From Acidobacteriaceae bacterium (GTDB lineage: Bacteria > Acidobacteriota > Terriglobia > Terriglobales > Acidobacteriaceae), in assembly GCA_003140235.1 (NCBI GenBank), contig PLJN01000033.1, positions 13,804 to 53,947 on the forward strand: a stretch of DNA of 40,144 nucleotides. Reading direction: 5' to 3'. Of the stretch, positions 34,180 to 40,144 are shown piece by piece. A model generated the notes under the pieces. That model was not told where the DNA came from. It saw nothing but the letters and a program-made list of their open reading frames with translations, and did not search any database. The position numbers were made by a program, and so were the translations under genes. The stretch's first letter is position 1; each line of letters starts with the position of its first letter.

Positions 34180-34680
34180 TCACCCACCGATTTTTGACTT
34201 TATCCTGACCGTCTCGCCGGCCAGCGATGTGTCCGCTTCGAGCGCGAGAAAACGTACGCGGCCGGTTGCGACGGTCCGGCCGTCGGGACCGGCGACCGAG
34301 GCTTCCCAGACCTGGGTGCGGCGTCCGCGCATGAGCGGGCGCGCTGTAACCAGCAACTTTCCTTCACGCATGGCGTTCAGGAATGACGTGTGGTTCTCCA
34401 ATCCCACCACGGATTGTCCTCTGGGCAAGGCCGCGAGCGCGGCACCGGTTGAACAGACGGTTTCAATGACCCCGCAGTGCACACCGCCGTGCACGATGCC
34501 GTACGGCTGGCGATGAGTGGGACCGATCTCCAACTCAGCCACCACTTCCTCGCCGGTGGCCCGTAGAAAGCGGAGACCCATGGCGGCGTTCCAGCCGCCA
34601 AGCGAGGCGTTGAGCGCGGCGGCGTAATCGCCATCGACAGATTCGAAGGGTTTAGTCTGCTGGGCCGGTTGCTTGGTCAT
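34180..34680 (-). CDS. PaaI-like hotdog-fold thioesterase
   Basis: Protein of 166 aa with a hotdog fold. GIVHGGVHCGVIETVCSTGA carries the HGG signature of PaaI/YigI-type acyl-CoA thioesterases, and GLENHTSFLNAMREGKLLVTAR and GRRTQVWEASVAGPDG are the following strands. It would hydrolyse small aryl- or acyl-CoA esters in the cytosol. The gene ends 32 nt before the VWFA-related start on the same strand, so they may be co-transcribed. Confidence 0.85.
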   Translation of the reverse strand: MTKQPAQQTKPFESVDGDYAAALNASLGGWNAAMGLRFLRATGEEVVAELEIGPTHRQPYGIVHGGVHCGVIETVCSTGAALAALPRGQSVVGLENHTSFLNAMREGKLLVTARPLMRGRRTQVWEASVAGPDGRTVATGRVRFLALEADTSLAGETVRIKSKIGG

Positions 34681-34844
34681 GGCTGGGATATTTTACTCCG
34701 GCAGGCGGCCCTCCCCTCCCCTTTCTCGCCGCGGCAAAAGCCTCGGGCAGGACTTTGACTTGCTGCCCTGACATAATTTGACGACCAGGTATCCAGCATC
34801 CTCGCATCCTGCAACGCACAACACAGGTATAATCACGCTCACTG

Positions 34845-37571
34845 ATGGCGCTTACTCCTGGCACGAAACTCGGCCCCTATGAAATTCAATCTCCTCTCGG
34901 CGCGGGCGGCATGGGAGAAGTCTATCGCGCCAGAGACACCCGCCTTGACCGCACCGTCGCCATCAAGGTTTTGCCTTCGCATCTTTCCTCTGACCCGGAA
35001 TTGAAACAGCGCATGGAGCGCGAGGCCAGGGCCATTTCTTCGCTGAACCATCCGCACATCTGCCAGCTCTATGACATCGGTTCGCAAGACGGCACCAACT
35101 TTCTGGTCATGGAATATCTCGAAGGCCAAACCCTCGCCGAGCGCCTGGAGAAAGGCCCGCTACCGCTTGATCAGGTTCTGAAGATTGCAACGGAAATCGC
35201 ACAAGCTCTGGAAAAGGCGCATCAGCAGGGCATTATCCATCGCGACCTGAAGCCGGCGAACATTATGCTGACCAAAGCGGGCGCAAAGCTGATGGACTTC
35301 GGATTGGCAAAACCGGAGTTGTCGATTGCCCCGAAGGCCATCAGCCCGCTCACTCCTTCCACTCCGACGATGAGTCTTGCGTCGCTCACCTCGGTTACGT
35401 CGCCGCTCACGCAGAAGGGTTCCATCGTCGGGACCTTTCAATATCTGGCCCCGGAGATTCTGCAAGGTGCGGAAGCCGACGCGCGCAGCGACCTCTTCAG
35501 TTTCGGATGCGTTCTCTACGAAATGATCACCGGATGCCGCGCTTTCGAAGGGAAATCGCAACTCAGCGTATTCACCGCGATTCTGGAAAAAGATCCGGAG
35601 CCCATCACTGCCAGCCAGCCGCTCGCCCCGCCTATGCTCGATCTCCTAGTTCGTGCGTGCCTCGCCAAGGATCCCGCCGACCGCTTCCAATCCGCGCACG
35701 ACATCGCTATGGATCTGCGCTGGATAGCGGATGCCGCACCGACCGAATCCGCAAAGCCGTCTGCGCAACTCAGTAAGTCATGGACCGTCGGGCTGGGCGC
35801 TCTTCTGCTCGGCCTCGTCGCGCTCGCCGGTTTCGCCGGATACCGCTGGGCAAAATCCTCCGAAACACAGCTGTCGATCCATGCCGAAATCCCTGCACCC
35901 GACAAATTTTCCATGGACACTACAGGAGACGCCGGCGGCATGCCCGTGCTCTCTCCACAAGGCGATAAGATCGCCTTTGTCGCTCATTCCGGTGAGACTA
36001 AGCTGGTGTTCGTCCGCTCGCTGAGCGGTGACTCGGCGCGAGCACTCGACGGCACTGCGGGTGCTTCGCATCCTTTCTGGTCGCCGGATGGACACTACGT
36101 CGGTTTCTTTGCCGGTGGTAAGTTGATGAAGATCCCCGCCACTGGCGGTCCGGCTGTGGCCGTAGCCGATGCTCCCAACCCTCGCGGCGGAAGCTGGGGC
36201 GCCAACGACGTGATCGTGTTCGCCCCGGATATTCAAACCGCTCTGCTAAAGGTAAGCGCGCAGGGGGGTGGCACAGCGGTCCCGGCAACGGCGCTCGATG
36301 GAACCAGGCATTCCACCCATCGCTGGCCGTGGTTCCTGCCCGACGGCAAACATTTTATTTTTCTGGCAACCAGCCATGCCGGAGGCGATCCCAAACAGAA
36401 CGGAATCTACTTCGGGTCTGTCGACAGCACGGACACTCATCTGGTCATAGCGACGGATTCGGCGGCGCAGTACGCATCGGGTTATCTCCTCTATCGCGCC
36501 GCCGCGGCGCTGGTGGCGCAGCCTTTCGATCCGCAAGCCGGCTCCCTCTCAGGTACGCCGACTCAGCTGGTGAACAACTTGCGCGACGACGTCGGCGTGT
36601 GGCGGAGCATTTTCGCCGTTTCCCAGAATGGGGTGATGGTCTACCAGCTTGGCAGTGCTGACTCGGCAAAGAGCCACCTCGTACTATTCGACCGTTCGGG
36701 CAAAACGCTGGCGGACTACGATCCTTATGAGGCCACGATTACTAACACACGTGCCCTGCTGGGTGTGCGCGATGTCCGTCTCTCTCCGGACAACAAGCGG
36801 GTTGCATTTGCCAGCGGTGATGGCATTTGGACTCTCGACCTCGCCCGCAAAAGCAGGACGCGCATCACTTTCGACGAGCAGGTGGCCCAGGAACCCGCCT
36901 GGTCTCCAGATGGCAAGACGCTCCTGTTCGCGCTGCAAGTCACCACAGGCGGCGGCAGCTTCGACATCCGCTCCAAAGCCGCGGACGGCAGTGGCGCCGA
37001 GAAGACACTATCTGCAAAGCCGACCGCCTACGTCTTGCCAGGCTGGTCGCCCGATGGAAAATATCTGACCTATCTTTGCTGCCAGGGCCAACCAATGGTT
37101 TCCCTTTGGATACTGCCCGCTACCGGAGACGGACAGCCGCTTGAAATCGTAAAGCCGCCTTCGCCGAAATCCAAGCTCTATACTTATCGAATTTCTCCTG
37201 ACGGCCACTGGGTAGCCTATGATTCCGACGAATCCGGACAGAGCGAAATTTACGTCACGAGTTTTCCGGAGGGAAAAGGTAAATGGAGAATATCGTCCAA
37301 TGGCGGAGCTTATCCGGTATGGAGTGGAGACAGCAAAGAAGTGTTCTACAGGGGTCTTACGGACGATATTCTCGTCTGCCCAGTGGTCCCGAAAGGAACG
37401 GAGCTCGACGTCGGCACGGCCCAGCGCCTATTCCACGCCGCGCAGCCGGGCACCGGCATATCGTTCGACGTCACCTCCGATGGCAAGCGCCTGCTGGTGA
37501 ACCACGCCGAAGAAGCCGTCCAGACCCCGCTCCAGTTAGTCACCAACTGGCCCGCGGAGTTGAAGAAATAA
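34845..37571 (+). CDS. Ser/Thr protein kinase with TolB/WD40-like beta-propeller sensor
   Basis: Protein of 908 aa. Residues about 12-275 are a complete Hanks-type kinase: glycine loop LGAGGMGEVYRARD, catalytic lysine K41 (VAIKVLP), HRDLKPAN (H132-D134) and DFG with D151. A linker rich in S/T/P sits between the DFG and the APE-like region (SPLTPSTPTMSLASLTSVTS), a possible autophosphorylation patch. One membrane helix lies at about 311-332. The outer part (about 340-908) has repeated TolB/PD40-type blades, such as VLSPQGDKIAFVAHS, FWSPDGHYVGFFAG, AWSPDGKTLLFAL and GWSPDGKYLTYLCC. This fusion is very common in Acidobacteriota. Its ligand and targets are unknown. Confidence 0.92.
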   Translation: MALTPGTKLGPYEIQSPLGAGGMGEVYRARDTRLDRTVAIKVLPSHLSSDPELKQRMEREARAISSLNHPHICQLYDIGSQDGTNFLVMEYLEGQTLAERLEKGPLPLDQVLKIATEIAQALEKAHQQGIIHRDLKPANIMLTKAGAKLMDFGLAKPELSIAPKAISPLTPSTPTMSLASLTSVTSPLTQKGSIVGTFQYLAPEILQGAEADARSDLFSFGCVLYEMITGCRAFEGKSQLSVFTAILEKDPEPITASQPLAPPMLDLLVRACLAKDPADRFQSAHDIAMDLRWIADAAPTESAKPSAQLSKSWTVGLGALLLGLVALAGFAGYRWAKSSETQLSIHAEIPAPDKFSMDTTGDAGGMPVLSPQGDKIAFVAHSGETKLVFVRSLSGDSARALDGTAGASHPFWSPDGHYVGFFAGGKLMKIPATGGPAVAVADAPNPRGGSWGANDVIVFAPDIQTALLKVSAQGGGTAVPATALDGTRHSTHRWPWFLPDGKHFIFLATSHAGGDPKQNGIYFGSVDSTDTHLVIATDSAAQYASGYLLYRAAAALVAQPFDPQAGSLSGTPTQLVNNLRDDVGVWRSIFAVSQNGVMVYQLGSADSAKSHLVLFDRSGKTLADYDPYEATITNTRALLGVRDVRLSPDNKRVAFASGDGIWTLDLARKSRTRITFDEQVAQEPAWSPDGKTLLFALQVTTGGGSFDIRSKAADGSGAEKTLSAKPTAYVLPGWSPDGKYLTYLCCQGQPMVSLWILPATGDGQPLEIVKPPSPKSKLYTYRISPDGHWVAYDSDESGQSEIYVTSFPEGKGKWRISSNGGAYPVWSGDSKEVFYRGLTDDILVCPVVPKGTELDVGTAQRLFHAAQPGTGISFDVTSDGKRLLVNHAEEAVQTPLQLVTNWPAELKK

Positions 37572-37631
37572 TTCCGCGGTGGAGACTTGGGCCCCGGCCG
37601 CAAGCGTGGAACTCTAAGAGCCGGAACACCC
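37572..37631. other. Short intergenic segment with left target-site duplication
   Basis: The 60 nt between the kinase stop and the left end of the IS element hold no gene. The last eight bases, GAACACCC (37624-37631), recur at 40029-40036 directly after the right end of the element. This is the duplicated target site. Confidence 0.75.
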
Positions 37632-37654
37632 GGTAGTGGCTCAGTTTGAAATCA
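37632..37654 (+). repeat. Left terminal inverted repeat of the IS1-family element
   Basis: 23 bp, perfect inverted match to 40006-40028; begins GGTAGTGGCTCAG. The last codons and stop of the transposase gene (37641-37643) lie within it. Confidence 0.9.
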
Positions 37655-38465
37655 AGGCCACCAGATCGTCAAGCGTCCAGGCATGATTGGTCAGGCCAGA
37701 TTCCATGGCTGGCGTGACGCGGAGTGTTTGGTGGATGCGGACGAAATTGCAATACATGAAATGAAGAGCTACGGCATGAGCGTGGTTTTCAATTTTCTTG
37801 CTGAATCCGTTTGTCAGGCGCGTGAAGCGACGCATTCCCATTCTCATGGTCAAGTTCTGGCGTTCCACATAGCTGGTGGACACATGCTTGGGGTCGGGAT
37901 TACCACTTACTGTTTTCATGTCACAGCCGATACATACAGCGGGAGAGTACCGCGCTTCATTTTCGAGCGAAGCACCGTAAATCTTATGCAATTGGGCATA
38001 GTCGCAATCCATTCCGAATGCGCCTTCCACTGCTTCGAGGTAGGCCTTATGTCCGTCAGTGGTTATCTGGACGCGGCCTTTGATTCGGCTAGCAGTATCT
38101 TGCATGAAATCCATTGCCCAATCGGCTCCTCGTCCGCCAACGAGATAGCTGACCACGAGCTTGGTATCAGCATCAATTCCGACCCAAGTCCAAACGTCAC
38201 CCCAACCAATTTCCTTCTTTTCGGCGCTAACGTTTTTCGCTTTTGCGCCGATATAAGACCATATCTCGTCGCACTGGAGACGGCGCACTCGAACATTGCG
38301 GACATTTTCATCATGGAACTTCATACAAGCAAGACCGATATCGACCAGCAATTTAGTGACAGTGTTGCGAGCTACGCCTGTCATGCGGGACGTGGAACGA
38401 ATGCTATTGCCCTCAACCAGAGCAGCCAGAACTCGAATACGGTCGGCTTTTTGCAATGTGTTCAT
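37641..38465 (-). CDS. IS1-family transposase
   Basis: Protein of 274 aa. Residues about 1-45 are an HTH (RIRVLAALVEGNSIRSTSRM, then GVARNTVTKLLVDIG). The DDE-type catalytic domain shows QCDEIWSYIG, VGIDADTKLVVSYLVG, ITTDGHKAYLEAV and the glutamate in TSYVERQNLTMRMGMRRF, with a C-terminal HFMYCNFVRIHQTLRVTPAM. All three acidic positions are present, so it should be active for transposition of the element. It is a single uninterrupted frame, unlike classical IS1 that needs a -1 ribosomal frameshift. ATG 38465 is chosen; it lies one base downstream of the expected transcription start. Confidence 0.88.
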   Translation of the reverse strand: MNTLQKADRIRVLAALVEGNSIRSTSRMTGVARNTVTKLLVDIGLACMKFHDENVRNVRVRRLQCDEIWSYIGAKAKNVSAEKKEIGWGDVWTWVGIDADTKLVVSYLVGGRGADWAMDFMQDTASRIKGRVQITTDGHKAYLEAVEGAFGMDCDYAQLHKIYGASLENEARYSPAVCIGCDMKTVSGNPDPKHVSTSYVERQNLTMRMGMRRFTRLTNGFSKKIENHAHAVALHFMYCNFVRIHQTLRVTPAMESGLTNHAWTLDDLVALISN

Positions 38466-38472
38466 ACTGAGC

Positions 38473-38501
38473 ATTATGCTTGAGCAAACAAAAATAGTCA
38501 A
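38473..38501 (-). promoter_or_regulatory. Transposase promoter
   Basis: On the minus strand a -35 TTGACT (38496-38501), 17-nt spacer and -10 CATAAT (38473-38478). Transcription should start near 38466, next to the ATG at 38465, giving a leaderless mRNA. Confidence 0.6.
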
Positions 38502-38548
38502 GCATTTTTTTCGATTTGTTTGGGGTTTTGCTCTTGACTATGCTAATT

Positions 38549-38578
38549 TTGCTCTGTCACAATATTGTGACAGAGCAA
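38549..38578. promoter_or_regulatory. 30-bp perfect palindrome between transposase and passenger genes
   Basis: Half-site TTGCTCTGTCACAAT followed by its exact complement, without spacer, centred on AATATT. It lies between the transposase promoter and the passenger genes. It may be an operator for a passenger protein or an RNA hairpin. It is not a standard intrinsic terminator, since no T-run follows. Confidence 0.8.
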
Positions 38579-38606
38579 TTCCCCCAAATACCGTGTCTGT
38601 TTTCTG

Positions 38607-38635
38607 TTGACAAATGGAGCCGGAAATCGCAACTT
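38607..38635 (+). promoter_or_regulatory. Possible promoter for passenger genes
   Basis: A consensus -35 TTGACA (38607-38612) and a weak -10 CAACTT (38630-38635), spaced 17 nt. The start would be at about 38642, 36 nt before the first passenger gene. Confidence 0.35.
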
Positions 38636-38677
38636 TTGGGCCTCAACTAACGTCTAACTAAGCAAGGGACACGAAAA

Positions 38678-38881
38678 ATGGACCTAAACGTAAGGGCGTT
38701 TCGGGTGGTGCAGGAAGCCACTCGTGGGGATGTGCCTACCTCCGATGCCAAGAAAGCAGCCTCCAGTAAGGGGGGCCTGATCGGCGGTCCCTCACGTGCT
38801 AAATCAATTAGCCGAGAACGCAGAGTTGAAATCGCTAAAAAGGCGAGCCGGGCACGCTGGAAGAAGTCGGTAGCCCAGTAA
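38678..38881 (+). CDS. Passenger gene 1: small basic protein
   Basis: Protein of 67 aa. Its C-terminal half, GPSRAKSISRERRVEIAKKA then SRARWKKS, is rich in K and R with alternating small residues, of the type found in small basic proteins with G-G-x-A-R-A and E-I-A-K-K-A-x-x-A-R-W motifs. DNA or RNA binding is plausible. It is the first gene after the 30-bp palindrome, so it is a candidate to bind it. The ribosome binding site is AAGGGA, 8 nt before the ATG. Confidence 0.6.
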   Translation: MDLNVRAFRVVQEATRGDVPTSDAKKAASSKGGLIGGPSRAKSISRERRVEIAKKASRARWKKSVAQ

Positions 38882-38932
38882 CGGATACACCAGGTTTTTG
38901 TAAGTCTTGTTGAGGAAATGAAGGTTAACAAA

Positions 38933-39421
38933 ATGGCTGCAATGGCGCTTCCAATTCGCGAGTTAAGCGCAAGTGTCACGGTCGATGCCGCAAGAACTCA
39001 GGTGCAGTGTTTGGACATTGCTGAGTCCTCTCTTCGGTCTGGCATCGTTGTGTCGATCAAGGAGCTATGGGCGGCATGGCGGGTTGACGTGTGCTTCGAT
39101 AAGCTAATGGGTTCACAGCGGAATCTCGTTGGACACCTGCAAGGGCTGGATACGGAGAACTTCTTGGCCGAGGATTTCATTAAGCTTTACACCGATTTGA
39201 ATAATCTCACGGCGACCACATATTCAGTCGTCGATTCAGCAAACGAAATCCCAAAGTATGCTGACGAATGGCGTCCGAAGCTAGACGCGATCGCTGAAAT
39301 GGCGGCACATGTTGATAATTTCGCCGAGTCGTACAGGGTTGCTGCCGACAGCACCTGCACTTCTCTTCTAGCAACTATCGCGGACAATATTATGGCCCAA
39401 GCTGCCGTCCCGGCACATTAA
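38933..39421 (+). CDS. Passenger gene 2: helical protein of unknown function
   Basis: Protein of about 162 aa from ATG 38933 (AAGG upstream at 920-923); ATG 38918 is an alternative with GAGGA only 2 nt away. It is predicted helical: LRSGIVVSIKELWAAWRVDVCF, YTDLNNLTATTYSVVDSANE and KLDAIAEMAAHVDNFAESYR, with no membrane segments and no known motifs. It has few charged clusters and three cysteines. Co-oriented with the other passenger genes. Confidence 0.55.
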   Translation: MAAMALPIRELSASVTVDAARTQVQCLDIAESSLRSGIVVSIKELWAAWRVDVCFDKLMGSQRNLVGHLQGLDTENFLAEDFIKLYTDLNNLTATTYSVVDSANEIPKYADEWRPKLDAIAEMAAHVDNFAESYRVAADSTCTSLLATIADNIMAQAAVPAH

Positions 39422-39447
39422 AAGGGAAACGGTTCAGCAGAGGTGAA

Positions 39448-40008
39448 TTGGAGTTGGCGAAATGCACGTTGGACTTCAACCACCCCTACTTTCTCAAAAC
39501 CGTTAAACGGTGCGCCGAAGATCCATCTTTCCAGCAGGGCATTGAACAAGCCAAAGCCAAAATTGAGAATGAGCATACGAGCTGTAACAGGGTCGTGCAG
39601 GACGGAATGGGGAAGAAATATCCCCAATGTCACGGCAAGATATGGAAATACGATTGGGCTCCTGAAGGTCAGCGGTCTAGGAACAGGAAATGCTGGCGAA
39701 TGGTGGTTATCTGCCCAAACCCCACACGTCAGCCTTATGAGCTAATTGCGGGAGCAGTCTACGAAAAACGGGCTGACGAACAACTGAGCAACAAGCAGCT
39801 AGCCCAAATCTATGCTGAGATTCTGGCCCCCGGCGCGCGGGCGGACCAACGAGATCGTATTCCAGATGAATTTAAGTTCAATGAAATCACAGACAGCGAG
39901 GGCGTAGTCCACGTTGTATGCCTCGAATGCGCCACGATGGTCATAGAATCAGCTGACCAGGCAGCGGTAGAAAATGCCGAGCTTCAACATCAATGCGAAC
40001 CGCTATGA
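39448..40008 (+). CDS. Passenger gene 3: protein with possible RelE/ParE-like core
   Basis: Protein of 186 aa from TTG 39448, which follows AGAGGTGAA. The middle region has KIWKYDWAPEGQRSRNRKCW followed by RMVVICPNP and YELIAGAVYEKR. A basic strand then W-R-hydrophobic strand then E-K is reminiscent of the RelE/ParE toxin fold, but key residues cannot be checked, so this is a guess. The C-terminus has a CLEC pair and a last cysteine (QHQCEPL). The stop TGA is the first three bases of the right terminal repeat (40006-40008). Confidence 0.55.
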   Translation: MELAKCTLDFNHPYFLKTVKRCAEDPSFQQGIEQAKAKIENEHTSCNRVVQDGMGKKYPQCHGKIWKYDWAPEGQRSRNRKCWRMVVICPNPTRQPYELIAGAVYEKRADEQLSNKQLAQIYAEILAPGARADQRDRIPDEFKFNEITDSEGVVHVVCLECATMVIESADQAAVENAELQHQCEPL

Positions 40009-40028
40009 TTTCAAACTGAGCCACTACC
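40006..40028 (-). repeat. Right terminal inverted repeat of the IS1-family element
   Basis: 23 bp, exact inverted copy of 37632-37654. It starts with TGA, the stop codon of passenger gene 3. The target duplication GAACACCC follows at 40029-40036. Confidence 0.9.
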
Positions 40029-40094
40029 GAACACCCGGTGTCGTTGACTTGCAGTGCGCTGCAAGCTACGATTCTCGACTCGCGGATGTTCTAA
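40029..40094. other. Right target duplication and kinase leader
   Basis: GAACACCC (40029-40036) is the right copy of the target site. A small perfect hairpin follows: CTTGCAG (40048-40054), TGCG loop, CTGCAAG (40059-40065). The next gene begins at 40095. Confidence 0.7.
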
Positions 40095-40144
40095 ATGATC
40101 GGCCAAACCGTCTCTCATTATCGCATCGTAGAAAAGCTTGGCGG
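40095..40144 (+). CDS. Ser/Thr protein kinase, 5' end only (runs off the window)
   Basis: The 16 codons visible read MIGQTVSHYRIVEKLG, ending in the first glycines of the kinase glycine-rich loop. This is the standard N-terminus of acidobacterial Hanks-type kinases, the same type as at 34845. The rest lies beyond the window. The IS1 element sits about 65 nt upstream of it. Confidence 0.7.
   Translation, partial: MIGQTVSHYRIVEKLG

Larger units (their letters stand above)
37632..40028. mobile_element. IS1-family element carrying three passenger genes
   Basis: The element is 2397 bp, bounded by perfect 23-bp terminal inverted repeats that begin GGTAGTGGCTCAG and flanked by the 8-bp direct repeat GAACACCC. 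It encodes an IS1-type DDE transposase on the minus strand and three small genes on the plus strand. Typical IS1 members are under 1 kb, so about 1.4 kb is cargo. The DNA is less GC-rich than its surroundings. Intact ends, intact transposase and the intact target duplication point to a recent insertion. Confidence 0.85.

Noticed and set aside
37683-38483. Plus-strand reading frame opposite the transposase (266 codons)
   Set aside because: It mirrors a complete DDE transposase and has no recognisable motif.
40029-40065. Reading GAACACCCGG as a 10-bp target duplication
   Set aside because: The last GG belongs to the inverted repeat on the left side; only eight bases are outside the repeats on both sides.
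1-40144. tRNA, rRNA and CRISPR arrays
   Set aside because: No cloverleaf with TTCGA arm and CCA-like end, no rRNA segments, and no regularly spaced direct repeats were seen.

Overview
The window looks like a chromosomal segment of a soil-type Acidobacteriota, probably class Terriglobia. This rests on family recognition, not a database search. Pointers are a Ser/Thr kinase fused to a TolB/WD40-like propeller (34845-37571) with the start of a second one at the right edge, a VWFA-related protein of the acidobacterial type, a HpnB-type glycosyltransferase, and small intergenic hairpin repeats. Most genes have GC-rich codon use; the IS element at the right end is visibly more AT-rich.

Left part (1-9124), accessory or defence-like. 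A nuclease-like orphan is followed by a long imperfect inverted repeat. Then comes a minus-strand two-gene operon: an HTH plus uracil-DNA-glycosylase-like protein, overlapping an unknown protein with an N-terminal HPGGEH motif. Divergent from it runs a plus-strand cluster: a small HTH protein and an AbiEii-like nucleotidyltransferase (frame-broken), a TOTE-type primase-helicase, a CcbP-like protein and a conserved 380-aa protein. The divergent region holds a 22-bp palindrome and -10 boxes that suggest leaderless mRNAs.

Middle part (9190-17161), mostly ordinary chromosome: a secreted protein, a DHA2-type MFS exporter, HpnB, a membrane-bound class III adenylate cyclase, a DUF2721 protein, a HAD hydrolase, a frame-broken pilin-like gene and a lipoprotein.

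Formate dehydrogenase operon (22231-17491, minus strand). Three overlapping genes encode a soluble NAD-type formate dehydrogenase: the Mo/bis-PGD catalytic subunit, a NuoE-NuoF fusion, and an Fe-S protein. The catalytic gene has an in-frame UGA at the active-site position, followed 11 nt later by a hairpin with a GGUCU loop, so it is read as a selenoprotein. The Fe-S domains normally at the N-terminus of the catalytic subunit, including its proximal 4Fe-4S domain, are encoded separately at the other end of the operon.

Right part (22500-37571): a small charged secreted protein, a PpiD/SurA-like isomerase next to 4-alpha-glucanotransferase, a Rossmann-domain protein, secreted and TPR proteins, a Tat-exported START/AHSA1 protein, a frame-broken secreted protein, a Tat-exported serine hydrolase, a cupin, the VWFA-related protein, a PaaI-like thioesterase and the large kinase.

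Right edge (37624-40036): an IS1-family element with 23-bp perfect terminal inverted repeats, an 8-bp target duplication, a transposase, three passenger genes and a 30-bp perfect palindrome. It lies between two kinase genes. Three genes in the window (near 4684, 16318 and 30943) each show one apparent single-base frame break; these may be real decay or assembly errors.
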